From CAILZL01 sp049840395 (GTDB lineage: Bacteria; Pseudomonadota; Gammaproteobacteria; Steroidobacterales; Steroidobacteraceae), in contig JASGLD010000001.1 of assembly GCA_049840395.1 (NCBI GenBank), positions 434,001-498,000 of the forward strand: a stretch of 64,000 nt of DNA. Reading direction: 5' to 3'. The notes beneath the pieces were generated by a model. That model did not search any database, had not been told where the DNA came from, and worked only from the letters and a program-made list of their open reading frames with translations. A program made the position numbers and the translations under genes. Shown in pieces: positions 1 to 7,475 of the stretch; position 1 is the stretch's first letter; each line of letters starts with the position of its first letter.

Positions 1-655
1 CGAATTTGGTGTCCGCAATGATGATGCCGCGCTCACGTGCGTAATCGGCCGCAAACATATACAGCGCAATGGCGGTACGACGTACTTGCTCGGCCAGGTC
101 GGCGCCGATGGTGTTCACCACCTGCGCGAAGTCGATGTTCTCGTCGTGCGTACCCATCGGCGCCTTGGTGGTGGGCGTGAATATCGGTTCGGGCAGTTTG
201 TCGGCCTGTTGCAAGCCTGTCGGCAATTTAATGCCGCATATCGAACCGGTCTGTTGATAGTCTTTCCAGCCAGAGCCGATCAGGTAGCCGCGCACCACGG
301 CTTCAATCGGCAGCGCCTTGAGCTTTTTCACCACCAGGCTGCGGTCGGCAATCAACGCGCGGTCGTTGGCATCCGGTACGATATCGCTCAATGCGCGGTC
401 GGCCAGATGATTGGGCACAATGTGCGCGGTCTTGGCGAACCAGAAGCGCGAAATCTCGGTCAGCACCCGGCCTTTACCCGGAATCGGATCCGGCAGAATC
501 ACGTCGAAGGCGCTCAGGCGATCGGTGGTCACGATCAGCATGGATTGATCGTCGATCGCATAAATGTCGCGCACCTTGCCTTGGTGCAGGCGCGTCATGC
601 CGCGCAGTTGCGATTCGCTCATGGGCGGAGAGACGGGAAGCGATGAGTTTGACAT
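1..655 (-). CDS. purC: PurC, SAICAR synthetase, C-terminus cut by window edge
   Basis: Phosphoribosylaminoimidazole-succinocarboxamide synthase joins aspartate to CAIR in purine synthesis, using ATP, in the cytosol. Reading the minus strand from 655 gives an open frame through the left edge (about 218 codons, no stop) with the family's N-terminal block GKVRDIYAID and then TTDRLSAFDV. The usual length is about 290-300 residues, so roughly the last quarter lies outside. The start is uncertain: ATG at 655 or ATG at 622 (MSESQLRG). The second gives the usual ~15 residues before GKVRD, and neither has a good ribosome binding site. Divergent from djlA, with about 100 bp between. The long plus-strand frame over the same bases is a shadow. 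Confidence 0.93.
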   Translation of the reverse strand, partial: MSNSSLPVSPPMSESQLRGMTRLHQGKVRDIYAIDDQSMLIVTTDRLSAFDVILPDPIPGKGRVLTEISRFWFAKTAHIVPNHLADRALSDIVPDANDRALIADRSLVVKKLKALPIEAVVRGYLIGSGWKDYQQTGSICGIKLPTGLQQADKLPEPIFTPTTKAPMGTHDENIDFAQVVNTIGADLAEQVRRTAIALYMFAADYARERGIIIADTKF

Positions 656-759
656 GAGTAGTGGCGATTCAGGCGCAGATTCGGAAAGGGCGGCATTCTC
701 GCAGTGTGGGGTGCCGACAGACAAGCAAACTGATTTTTTGGACAAGGTAACGAGCATTG

Positions 760-1539
760 ATGTGGTACGGGAAATTGATTGGCGCGTTGATCGGCTTGTT
801 TGCCGGGCGTGGCCTGGCGGGCGCGATCATCGGCGCTTTTATCGGTCATCTATTTGATGTCGAGCGTTCACAGGGTAAAGCCACGCGTGGCGCACAGCAG
901 GTGCAGCAGGTATTTTTCCGCGTCACCTTCCAGTTGATGGGACATGTCGCCAAAGCCGACGGTCGGGTTTCCGAACAGGAAATCCAGGCGGCGCGCGCCA
1001 TGATGGCTCAATTCCGTTTGTCCGAAGCCGAGGTACGGCGCGCCATCGAATTGTTCAGCGCGGGCAAGGCGGCCGATTTTCCTCTGAACGAGGCTTTGCG
1101 CGAACTAGCCGCTGCTTCCGGCAATCGCACCGATCTGCGGCTGATGTTCGTGCAGATTCAATTGCAGACGGCCCTCTTGGGTGGCGGTTTGAATCCGGCC
1201 AGCCGAGCCATTTTGCAGCGTTGTTGCGCAGTACTGGGCATTTCCGCCACGCAGTTCGCGCAAATGGAGTCGATGCTGCGCATGCAAGGCCATGCCGGCG
1301 ATGCCACACAGCGTCGTAGCGCCTCGTCGCTAAGCGAGGCCTATCAAGTTCTAGGTGTGAGCAGCAGCGCCAGCGACGCCGAAGTTACCAAGGCCTACCG
1401 ACGTTTGATGAGCCAGAATCATCCGGATAAGTTGGTTGCCAAAGGGTTGCCTGAGTCCATGATGAAAGCTGCCGAGGAAAAAACCCGCAGCGTGCTGGCC
1501 GCTTACGAAGTGATCTGCGAGGCGCGCGGCATCAAATAG
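760..1539 (+). CDS. djlA: DjlA, membrane-anchored DnaJ-like co-chaperone
   Basis: Inner-membrane J-protein that stimulates DnaK. Residues 3-32 form a glycine-rich membrane segment, followed by a TerB-like acidic helical domain (about 50-170, containing KADGRVSEQEI) and a C-terminal J domain (about 190-258) with the essential HPD at 221-223. Length 259 residues against about 270 in E. coli. A TTG at 757 is also in frame, but ATG 760 is preferred because the membrane segment then begins MWYGK. Stands alone between divergent purC and rpe; the end-to-start distance to rpe is 66 bp, so co-transcription with rpe is possible. Confidence 0.9.
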   Translation: MWYGKLIGALIGLFAGRGLAGAIIGAFIGHLFDVERSQGKATRGAQQVQQVFFRVTFQLMGHVAKADGRVSEQEIQAARAMMAQFRLSEAEVRRAIELFSAGKAADFPLNEALRELAAASGNRTDLRLMFVQIQLQTALLGGGLNPASRAILQRCCAVLGISATQFAQMESMLRMQGHAGDATQRRSASSLSEAYQVLGVSSSASDAEVTKAYRRLMSQNHPDKLVAKGLPESMMKAAEEKTRSVLAAYEVICEARGIK

Positions 1540-1605
1540 TTGGTTAAAGTACGCGCCCTGTTTAGCCCTCTTTCTTTAATGTTAATAGTTACGACCGGAG
1601 CCGAC

Positions 1606-2289
1606 ATGCAGCCCGCCTGGATTGCCCCTTCGATTCTATCTGCGGACTTCGCGCGCCTCGGCGATGAAGTCAATGCAGTGCTGGCGGCGGGTGCCGATAT
1701 TGTCCATTTCGATGTCATGGACAATCACTATGTGCCCAATCTCACCATCGGTCCCCTGGTGTGCGAGGCGCTGCGCAAGCATGGTGTTACTGCACCTATC
1801 GATGTGCATCTGATGGTCAAGCCGGTGGATCGTATCATTCCGGATTTCGCCAAAGCCGGCGCCAGCGTCATTACCTTTCATCCGGAAGCCAGCGAACATG
1901 TGGATCGCACGCTGGGTTTGATTCGCGAGAGCGGCTGCCAGGCGGGCTTGGTGTTCAATCCCGCTACACCGCTCAATTGGCTGGATCACGTCATGGATAA
2001 AGTGGACATGATCCTGCTCATGTCGGTGAATCCCGGCTTTGGTGGGCAGAAGTTCATTCCGAATGTACTGCCCAAGATCGTCGAAGCGCGACGCCGTATT
2101 GCCGCTTCGGGCAAGCAGATTCGTTTGGAAATCGATGGCGGTGTGAAGGTGGATAACATTGCCGAGATTGCGGCAGCAGGTGTCGATACCTTTGTTGCTG
2201 GTTCGGCTATCTTCGGGGTTAAGGACTACCGCACTGTGATTGCGCAAATGCGTGCAGAGATTGCCAGGGGCTATCAGTCGGCAAAGTGA
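1606..2289 (+). CDS. rpe: Ribulose-phosphate 3-epimerase
   Basis: Interconverts ribulose 5-phosphate and xylulose 5-phosphate in the pentose phosphate pathway; cytosolic TIM barrel. The metal/catalytic set is visible: H34 and D36 (VHFDVMDNHYVPN), H68 (DVHLMV) and D177 (EIDGGV), plus the phosphate-binding NPGFGG loop (142-147). Length 227 residues, typical. An upstream in-frame start at 1540 exists, but ATG 1606 has GGAG five bases before it and gives the family N-terminus. Followed by a bidirectional terminator shared with the convergent crp-like gene. rpiA, the other pentose isomerase, lies 4 kb away. Confidence 0.96.
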   Translation: MQPAWIAPSILSADFARLGDEVNAVLAAGADIVHFDVMDNHYVPNLTIGPLVCEALRKHGVTAPIDVHLMVKPVDRIIPDFAKAGASVITFHPEASEHVDRTLGLIRESGCQAGLVFNPATPLNWLDHVMDKVDMILLMSVNPGFGGQKFIPNVLPKIVEARRRIAASGKQIRLEIDGGVKVDNIAEIAAAGVDTFVAGSAIFGVKDYRTVIAQMRAEIARGYQSAK

Positions 2290-2321
2290 TCAGCGCACAG
2301 CATTAAGCGTAGTACAGAAAC

Positions 2322-2350
2322 AAAAAAGCCCGGCATTGCCGGGCTTTTTA
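2322..2350. terminator. Bidirectional intrinsic terminator between rpe and crp-like gene
   Basis: An A-run, then the stem GCCCGGC, loop ATT, stem GCCGGGC, then a T-run. With A6 on one side and T5 on the other it can terminate both convergent genes (rpe on plus, crp-like on minus). Confidence 0.9.
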
Positions 2351-2368
2351 ATTGGCGCGTTGGCGCAA

Positions 2369-3100
2369 TCAATCTTCGTCGTCCTCGTCATCATCAGGTA
2401 CGGCGACTCTGGCTTTTTGCTGTGTGGCGCGTGTCGCCAAGGTCGACTTGGCCTTGACCTTGGGGCGGGCGCCGAACACCACGATAGTCTTACCGGTGGC
2501 GCGCAACAGACCTTGTTCTTCCAGTACCTTCAGCACTCGGCCGGCCATTTCGCGCGAACAACCTACGAGACGCGATAGTTCCTGACGGCTGACCTTGATC
2601 TGCATGCCTTCTGGATGAGTCATGGCATCGGGTTCGCCGCACAGATCCATGATGGCGTGCGCCACGCGGCCCGTGACATCGACGAAGGCCAGGTCGCCCA
2701 GTTTGCGGTTGGTGCGATCCAGACGAGTCGCCAGCTGTGTGGCCAGTTCGAATACCAAGCCTGGACTTTCAGAAGCCAGTTGTCGGAAACGTGGATAAGT
2801 CATTTCCGCCAGCTCGCATTGCTGACGGGTACGTACCCAGGCGCTGCGTGTTGGCTGATCGTAGAACAGGCCCATTTCACCGAAGAATTGGCCCTTGTTG
2901 AGGTAGGCCAGCACCATCTCGTTGCCTTCCTCGTCTTCGATCATGACTTCAACTGAGCCACTGACGATGTAATACAGCACGTCCGGCAAGTCGCCGGCAT
3001 GGATGATGACCGTCTTGGACGGTACGGTGCGGATGCGGCAATAGCTCAGGAAGCGATTGATCGCAGGTATATCACTCAACGGTCGAGCGCCTTCATCCAT
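2369..3100 (-). CDS. crp: Crp/Vfr-type cyclic-nucleotide-binding transcription regulator
   Basis: Global regulator of the CRP-FNR superfamily, closest in motif to Vfr/Clp. N-terminal cyclic-nucleotide fold (about 15-135) keeps the phosphate-binding cassette FGEMGLF and RSAWVR (E75, R85, S86). C-terminal winged helix-turn-helix (about 165-210) reads SRQELSRLVGCSREMAGRVL. T130 matches the cAMP-contacting Thr of CRP; the next residue is Asn rather than Ser. Start chosen at ATG 3100, where GAGG lies five bases upstream, although the frame stays open further up. Odd feature: a ~30-residue tail after the usual end (VVFGAR), Lys-rich and then finishing DDDEDDED. Ligand (cAMP or c-di-GMP) cannot be decided from sequence. 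Confidence 0.92.
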   Translation of the reverse strand: MDEGARPLSDIPAINRFLSYCRIRTVPSKTVIIHAGDLPDVLYYIVSGSVEVMIEDEEGNEMVLAYLNKGQFFGEMGLFYDQPTRSAWVRTRQQCELAEMTYPRFRQLASESPGLVFELATQLATRLDRTNRKLGDLAFVDVTGRVAHAIMDLCGEPDAMTHPEGMQIKVSRQELSRLVGCSREMAGRVLKVLEEQGLLRATGKTIVVFGARPKVKAKSTLATRATQQKARVAVPDDDEDDED

Positions 3101-3280
3101 ACTGACCTCTATATTTATCGTGGGCGTGGTCGTCGTAGCGTCGTTTGTACACGCACACAGTGCGCGAATCTTGGAACGCGTTTTAATACAGTATCTTGGC
3201 CGCTGCAAGCACTGTAATGCTTTAGCTCGTTACGTACGGCGTATCCAAGGAAGATGTTTTCTCGTCGCGGAGTGCGTATC

Positions 3281-3928
3281 TCAGATGTATTGCGCCGTTG
3301 CAGTCATGACCTTGGCGGTCAATTTCATCACTTGCTGGATGGGTGCGGGCGGTAGTTCGCCGCCTTGATTCAAGGCTTCGCCGCCATGTCGCATTTCATC
3401 GCTAATCATTTGTTTGAGTATGGCTCGGGTGCGGGCATCGTCTTGCGGCAGGCGTTCTACATGCGCTTGCAGATGCGCGGTTACCTGCCGTTCGGTCTCG
3501 GCCACAAATCCTAAGCTGCGACGATCGCCGCTGATGCCCGCCAGCGCACCGATGGCAAATGAGCCCAGATACCAGAGCGGATCGAGCAGGCTGGGGCGAT
3601 CTCCCAGTTCCGCCAATCGTTGCGCGCACCATGCAAGATGGTCGGCCTCTTCCTGCGCGGCATGCAGCATGGCGTCTCGAACTTCCGGTGTACGTGCCGT
3701 GGCGGCCTGCCCGTGGTACAGCGCCTGCGCGCAGATTTCACCGGCATGATTGACGCGCATGAGGCCGGCGATTTGTCGTTTTGCGGCAGCTTCGGTGATC
3801 GTTTCGGGCTGAGCAGCAGCCGGATAGGGCCGGCCTGCGACATGCGGCCCGACCGCTGATTTCAGCAGGCGATCCAGCTTCAGAATGGCGGTATCCAGTG
3901 GGCTATGCTGGCGGGGAGGGGTATTCAT
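3281..3928 (-). CDS. coq7: Coq7-type demethoxyubiquinone hydroxylase
   Basis: Di-iron monooxygenase that hydroxylates 2-polyprenyl-3-methyl-6-methoxy-benzoquinone, a late ubiquinone step at the inner membrane. Iron ligands of the ferritin-like four-helix fold are all present: E64 (NHAGE), E94 and H97 (EEADH), E146 (ETE), E178 and H181 (DEMRH). 215 residues, normal. ATG 3928 is chosen over upstream in-frame starts because the conserved body begins soon after. Two further ubiquinone hydroxylases (ubiH, ubiI) lie at 11.7-14.1 kb. Divergent from rplM-rpsI. Confidence 0.95.
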   Translation of the reverse strand: MNTPPRQHSPLDTAILKLDRLLKSAVGPHVAGRPYPAAAQPETITEAAAKRQIAGLMRVNHAGEICAQALYHGQAATARTPEVRDAMLHAAQEEADHLAWCAQRLAELGDRPSLLDPLWYLGSFAIGALAGISGDRRSLGFVAETERQVTAHLQAHVERLPQDDARTRAILKQMISDEMRHGGEALNQGGELPPAPIQQVMKLTAKVMTATAQYI

Positions 3929-4102
3929 GGCCTGATTATGGCGATTAAGCCGTTTTTCGACCATCTCCGGGTACCGCGCCCGGTTAAGGACTCCTCCCAT
4001 GCCATTCTTCTGGACTCCTCATACATATATATGGTGTGGCCGGGCCGGGTTTGATGAACCCGGAGGTTGAGTGGGGATAGGAAAAATGAGCTGCACATTG
4101 GT

Positions 4103-4131
4103 TTGCAAACCGGGAGGGGGTCCATTAGAAT
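4103..4131 (+). promoter_or_regulatory. Sigma70-type promoter for rplM-rpsI
   Basis: TTGCAA at 4103-4108, a 17-base spacer, then TAGAAT at 4126-4131. It lies 54 bases before the rplM ATG in the coq7/rplM divergent gap. Near-consensus hexamers with ideal spacing; inferred, not mapped. Confidence 0.7.
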
Positions 4132-4185
4132 CGCGCGCCTTTCGCCCAGGTGATTATTGGGCTCGTTGTCTTTTCGGAGTCTTTG

Positions 4186-4614
4186 ATGAAGACCGTTTTT
4201 GCAAAAGCATCCACCATCCGCCGGAATTGGTATGTCGTGGACGCCTCAGAACAAACTCTGGGCCGCCTGGCGACCCAATTGGCCATGCGTCTGCGTGGCA
4301 AGCACAAGGCTGAGTACACCCCACACATGGACACCGGCGATAACCTGATCGTTATCAATGCCGACAAGGTGAAGGTCACCGGCCGCAAGCTCACCGACAA
4401 GCTGTACCACCACCACACCGGTTGGCAGGGCGGTTTGAAGACCGTCAACCTGGAAAAGCTGTTGCGCGAACATCCGGAACGCGTCATCGAGTTCGCCGTC
4501 AAGGGCATGCTGCCGAAGAATCCCTTGGGCCGCGCCATGTTCAAGAAGCTGCACGTGTTTGCCGGTGGCGCACATCCGCACGCCGCACAGCAACCCACTG
4601 CGTTGCAGCTGTAA
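4186..4614 (+). CDS. rplM: Ribosomal protein L13
   Basis: Large-subunit protein L13, an early assembly protein binding 23S rRNA. The 142-residue product shows the family landmarks NWYVVDA, GRLAT, KHKAEYTPH and the near-terminal HPHAAQQP. ATG 4186 follows GGAG by six bases; the 12-codon upstream extension is not L13. First gene of an rplM-rpsI operon (45 bp gap to rpsI), the conserved bacterial pairing. Confidence 0.98.
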   Translation: MKTVFAKASTIRRNWYVVDASEQTLGRLATQLAMRLRGKHKAEYTPHMDTGDNLIVINADKVKVTGRKLTDKLYHHHTGWQGGLKTVNLEKLLREHPERVIEFAVKGMLPKNPLGRAMFKKLHVFAGGAHPHAAQQPTALQL

Positions 4615-4659
4615 TCCGGACCGTACTTACTAACCTTTTTCGATACGACAGAGTGATCT

Positions 4660-5052
4660 ATGGCGACTTCGACTAACTATGGCACCGGACGTCGTAAGAC
4701 GGCTACCGCACGCGTCTACCTGCAAAAGGGCAAGGGCGCGATTGTTGTGAACGGCAAGCCAATCAATGTGTTCTTCGGTCGTAAGACCGGCAGCATGATC
4801 GTGCGTCAACCGCTGCAGACCGTCGACATGGAGACGACTTTCGATGTCACCGTAACGGTTGCCGGCGGCGGCATCACCGGCCAGGCCGGCGCCATCCGTC
4901 ACGGTTTGACCCGTGCGCTGATCGAATACGATGAAACCCTGCGCAAGCCATTGCGCGATGGCGGCTTCGTGACTCGCGATGCTCGTGAAGTCGAACGTAA
5001 GAAGGTCGGTTTCCGCAAGGCCCGTCGCGGCACGCAGTTCTCCAAGCGTTAA
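4660..5052 (+). CDS. rpsI: Ribosomal protein S9
   Basis: Small-subunit protein S9, whose C-terminal tail reaches the P-site tRNA. 130 residues, starting with the typical YGTGRRKTATARV and ending in the invariant basic tail KKVGFRKARRGTQFSKR with the penultimate Lys and terminal Arg. Second gene of the rplM operon; an 11-bp hairpin follows the stop and then tRNA-Gln. Confidence 0.98.
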   Translation: MATSTNYGTGRRKTATARVYLQKGKGAIVVNGKPINVFFGRKTGSMIVRQPLQTVDMETTFDVTVTVAGGGITGQAGAIRHGLTRALIEYDETLRKPLRDGGFVTRDAREVERKKVGFRKARRGTQFSKR

Positions 5053-5062
5053 TACGTTTGGA

Positions 5063-5092
5063 TTGGGCGTGCTCGCCTATCAGCACGCCCAA
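5063..5092 (+). terminator. Hairpin after rpsI, no U-run
   Basis: Perfect 11-bp stem (5063-5073 with 5082-5092; arm TTGGGCGTGCT) and an 8-base loop, 11 bases after the rpsI stop. No T-tract follows, so it may be a weak terminator or a processing/stability hairpin, with some transcription running on into the tRNA gene. Confidence 0.45.
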
Positions 5093-5129
5093 CTGGCAGC
5101 TCAATCTGCCGTGCTTCTCCTGCAAATGT

Positions 5130-5203
5130 TGGGGGATCGTCTAGTGGTAGGACTGCGGATTCTGACTCCGCCAACCTAGGTTCGAATCCTAGTCCCCCAG
5201 CCA
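5130..5203 (+). tRNA. tRNA-Gln, anticodon CTG, CCA encoded
   Basis: Folds as a full cloverleaf: acceptor TGGGGGA with TCCCCCA, a D arm containing AGTGGTA, anticodon stem GCGGA/TCCGC around loop TTCTGAC, T arm CTAGG-TTCGAAT-CCTAG, discriminator G and encoded CCA. Anticodon CTG reads CAG (Gln). 74 bases. Confidence 0.96.
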
Positions 5204-5208
5204 GATAC

Positions 5209-5235
5209 AAAGCCCGCTCTGCGGGCTTTGTTGTT
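5209..5235 (+). terminator. Intrinsic terminator after tRNA-Gln
   Basis: AAAGCCCGC, loop TCT, GCGGGCTTT, then GTTGTTTCT. A 9-bp stem begins six bases after the tRNA CCA and is followed by a T-rich stretch. Confidence 0.85.
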
Positions 5236-5274
5236 TCTGTAGACTCCGCTTCAATTTTTCGCCGGTGATGGTTA

Positions 5275-6285
5275 ATGGTTTATCCCCTGCTCAAGAAGTT
5301 GCTCTTCACGCTGGAACCAGAGCACGCACATGCCTTCACTTTGACTAACTTGAGTCGATTACAGCGTCTGGGATTGTTGTCGCTAATGAGTCCGGCCCCT
5401 GCGGGTGAGAAAGTGCGACTGATGGGATTGGAATTTCCCAATCGAGTGGGCATCGCTGCGGGCTTGGACAAGAACGCCGTATGCATCAATGCCTTGGGTG
5501 CCTTAGGCGTCGGCTTCGTTGAGGTGGGGACCATCACACCGCGCGCGCAAGCAGGTAACCCTCAGCCGCGCATATTCCGTTTGCTCGAAGCGCAGGCGCT
5601 GATCAATCGCATGGGCTTTCCCAACGACGGCATGGAGCAGATCGGTCAGCGCATCGCGGCGTCACGCTTCACCGGCGTGAAGGGCGTCAACATCGGTAAG
5701 AATGCCACCACTTCTTTAGAACACGCCACTCAGGATTACCTCGCCTGTCTGCGTCATCTGGCGCCACAGGCGGATTACATCGCGGTGAATGTTTCTTCAC
5801 CCAACACGGTGGGTCTGCGTAGCTTGCAAGCCGCCGATCAATTGCGGCCCATGTTGGAAGCGTTACTCGAAGAGCGGCGACGTTTGCTGTCGACGTTAGG
5901 ACGTTCATTGCCCTTGGTGGTCAAGCTGGCGCCGGACTTAAGCGATGAGGCATTGCAAGGCAGCGCCGAGTTGCTAAAGGAGCTGGCGATTGATGGGGTG
6001 ATTGCCACCAACACCACGCTGAGTCGTCCCGATGGATTGGGGCCGCTGGGAGCTCAGGCGGGTGGATTGAGCGGCAAGCCGGTGCATGCTCTATCGGTGG
6101 CAACGGTGGCCAAGCTGCGCAGATTATTGGGAGCAGGCTTTCCCATCATCGGTGTCGGCGGAATCGCATCGGGTGCCGATGTACTGGCCATGCGCCAGGC
6201 GGGTGCCGATCTGGTGCAGCTGTATACCGGATTGATCTATCGTGGTCCGGTACTGATCAAGGAAGCGTTGCAGGTGCTTAAGTAA
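5275..6285 (+). CDS. pyrD: Class 2 (quinone-linked) dihydroorotate dehydrogenase
   Basis: Oxidises dihydroorotate to orotate in pyrimidine synthesis, passing electrons to ubiquinone at the inner membrane. The N-terminal ~45 residues carry the membrane-associating helices of class 2 enzymes (LEPEHAH). FMN/substrate motifs are AAGLDKNA, NRMGFPNDG, VNVSSPNT with catalytic Ser at 175, and GVGGI near the end. 336 residues, as expected. ATG 5275 sits behind a GGTGATGG stretch. Convergent with rpiA. Confidence 0.97.
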   Translation: MVYPLLKKLLFTLEPEHAHAFTLTNLSRLQRLGLLSLMSPAPAGEKVRLMGLEFPNRVGIAAGLDKNAVCINALGALGVGFVEVGTITPRAQAGNPQPRIFRLLEAQALINRMGFPNDGMEQIGQRIAASRFTGVKGVNIGKNATTSLEHATQDYLACLRHLAPQADYIAVNVSSPNTVGLRSLQAADQLRPMLEALLEERRRLLSTLGRSLPLVVKLAPDLSDEALQGSAELLKELAIDGVIATNTTLSRPDGLGPLGAQAGGLSGKPVHALSVATVAKLRRLLGAGFPIIGVGGIASGADVLAMRQAGADLVQLYTGLIYRGPVLIKEALQVLK

Positions 6286-6315
6286 CCGGATCTGCTGCGC
6301 TTTGTTGCAGCGATG

Positions 6316-6343
6316 GCGCCATACTTTATTCGCGGTATGGCGC
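6316..6343. terminator. Hairpin between convergent pyrD and rpiA
   Basis: Nine-bp perfect stem GCGCCATAC/GTATGGCGC with a 10-base loop in the 110-bp gap between the two 3' ends. No clear T-tract on either side, so termination is only suggested by position. Confidence 0.35.
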
Positions 6344-6395
6344 TGACTTGAATTGAAAGAAACTACATCGGCTTGCGGCATGTTCGCCGCAATAG

Positions 6396-7052
6396 TCAGG
6401 GCAATATTTTGACGCCTTCGGCGCTGCCGACGATCAGTACATCAGCCGGACGGCTGGCAAACAATCCCACTGTTACTACGCCCACAATCTGATTGATCTG
6501 CGTTTCCAGTTTGACTGGATCGGTAATGCGCAGGCCGTGCACATCCAGAATCAGATTGCCGTTATCGGTGATCACGCCTTCGCGCCAGATGGGATGGCCG
6601 CCCAGCTTCACCAATTGACGCGCTACGTATGAACGCGCCATGGGTATGACTTCCACCGGTAGGGGGAAGTTACCCAGTACGTCTACCTGTTTGGAAGCAT
6701 CGACGATGCAGACAAAGCGTCGGGCTGCAGCTGCGACGATCTTCTCGCGGGTGAGCGCCGCGCCACCGCCTTTGATCAGTCGCAGGTGCGGATCGCTCTC
6801 GTCCGCGCCGTCGATGTACACCTCGATATCGCCCACCGCATTGAGCTCAAAAATTTCTATTTGATGTGCCCGAAGACGCTCCGTGGAGGCGTTGGAACTC
6901 GAAACTGCGCCCCGAATGCGCAACTTTTGCGCGGCCAGCGCATTGATGAAAAGGTTGACCGTGGAGCCGGTGCCGACGCCGATGATGGTGTCTTCCTCGA
7001 CGTACTTGAGTGCCGCTTCGGCGGCGCGCTGCTTGCCCAGGTTGTTACTCAT
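6396..7052 (-). CDS. rpiA: Ribose-5-phosphate isomerase A
   Basis: Interconverts ribose 5-phosphate and ribulose 5-phosphate. The three family signatures are intact: GVGTGST (25-31), DGADE (81-85) with the catalytic acid, and KGGGAALTREK (94-104). 218 residues, normal. Its upstream neighbour on the same strand is the Lys/Ala microprotein gene, separated by a strong terminator, so rpiA probably has its own promoter between 7053 and 7105. Confidence 0.96.
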   Translation of the reverse strand: MSNNLGKQRAAEAALKYVEEDTIIGVGTGSTVNLFINALAAQKLRIRGAVSSSNASTERLRAHQIEIFELNAVGDIEVYIDGADESDPHLRLIKGGGAALTREKIVAAAARRFVCIVDASKQVDVLGNFPLPVEVIPMARSYVARQLVKLGGHPIWREGVITDNGNLILDVHGLRITDPVKLETQINQIVGVVTVGLFASRPADVLIVGSAEGVKILP

Positions 7053-7104
7053 CGCTCTGCTCTCTGATTGGTCGCTATTCGAAAGTATCTATTTTTCCAG
7101 CGTC

Positions 7105-7138
7105 AAAAACGATTGTGCCCGCTTTCGCGGGCACAATC
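7105..7138 (-). terminator. Strong intrinsic terminator of the Lys/Ala microprotein gene
   Basis: Perfect 12-bp stem (7111-7122 with 7127-7138; arm GATTGTGCCCGC), loop TTTC, and on the minus strand a run of five T (GTTTTTG) directly after. It lies 25 bp past the microprotein stop and isolates it from rpiA. Confidence 0.85.
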
Positions 7139-7163
7139 ACTGAGGTTTTATCCTCAAGAAGAA

Positions 7164-7244
7164 CTACTTCTTCTTAGCTGCCTTCTTGGCGGCCTTCTTC
7201 TTCGCTACTTTCTTCTTCGATGCTTTCTTTGCTTTAGTTGCCAT
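7164..7244 (-). CDS. 26-residue Lys/Ala-rich basic microprotein (H1-like)
   Basis: Reads ATG to TAG on the minus strand as 26 residues: 14 Lys and 8 Ala, with one Met, Thr, Ser and Val each; the pattern is repeats of KKxAKK and AAKK. GGAG lies 10 bases upstream, a promoter-like TTGCTA-17-TATATA lies 40 bases further, and a 12-bp terminator follows, so it looks like a stand-alone transcription unit rather than chance. The composition resembles the tails of bacterial histone H1-like and AlgP-type proteins, which bind DNA or RNA by charge; function here is inference. Too short for ordinary gene callers and easily missed. An 11-bp phased repeat lies about 100 bp upstream of its promoter. Confidence 0.75.
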   Translation of the reverse strand: MATKAKKASKKKVAKKKAAKKAAKKK

Positions 7245-7281
7245 GATTAAAAGTCTCCGTATCAAGTTAGTCCGGGCGCAG

Positions 7282-7310
7282 TATATACATAAAACAAATT
7301 TGTGTAGCAA
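7282..7310 (-). promoter_or_regulatory. Promoter of the Lys/Ala microprotein gene
   Basis: On the minus strand TTGCTA (7305-7310), 17-base AT-rich spacer, TATATA (7282-7287). About 38 bases separate it from the microprotein ATG. Good spacing and -10; unmapped. Confidence 0.6.
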
Positions 7311-7406
7311 GAGGGGAGTGTGAAGTATCTGTGAGCGACGTCACGCTCATGGTTGCCAAGCGGGTTGCTGCAAGCATCGCTTCACCTATCTGTTTACCCA
7401 TGACTG

Positions 7407-7472
7407 CAGTCGTTGTCGCGTCACTGTTGAGTCATTGTGGAGTCGCTCTTGAGTCGTTAAGGAGTCGTTCGA
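7407..7472. repeat. Six tandem 11-bp units, core GAGTCGTT
   Basis: Units start at 7407, 7418, 7429, 7440, 7451 and 7462, exactly 11 bp apart. The last four begin GAGTC (GAGTCATTGTG, GAGTCGCTCTT, GAGTCGTTAAG, GAGTCGTTCGA); the first two are looser (CAGTCGTTGTC, GCGTCACTGTT). It ends three bases before the EVE gene stop and sits about 100 bp upstream of the microprotein promoter. One-helical-turn spacing suggests repeated protein contacts on one DNA face. Confidence 0.8.
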
Positions 7473-7475
7473 CAT

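Noticed and set aside
86..646. 186-codon plus-strand frame at the left edge
   Set aside because: Mirror of purC: the minus strand reads GKVRDIY and TTDRLSAFDV, real family motifs.
1636..2247. 203-codon minus-strand frame
   Set aside because: Antisense to rpe, whose catalytic residues are all on the plus strand; His-rich random composition.
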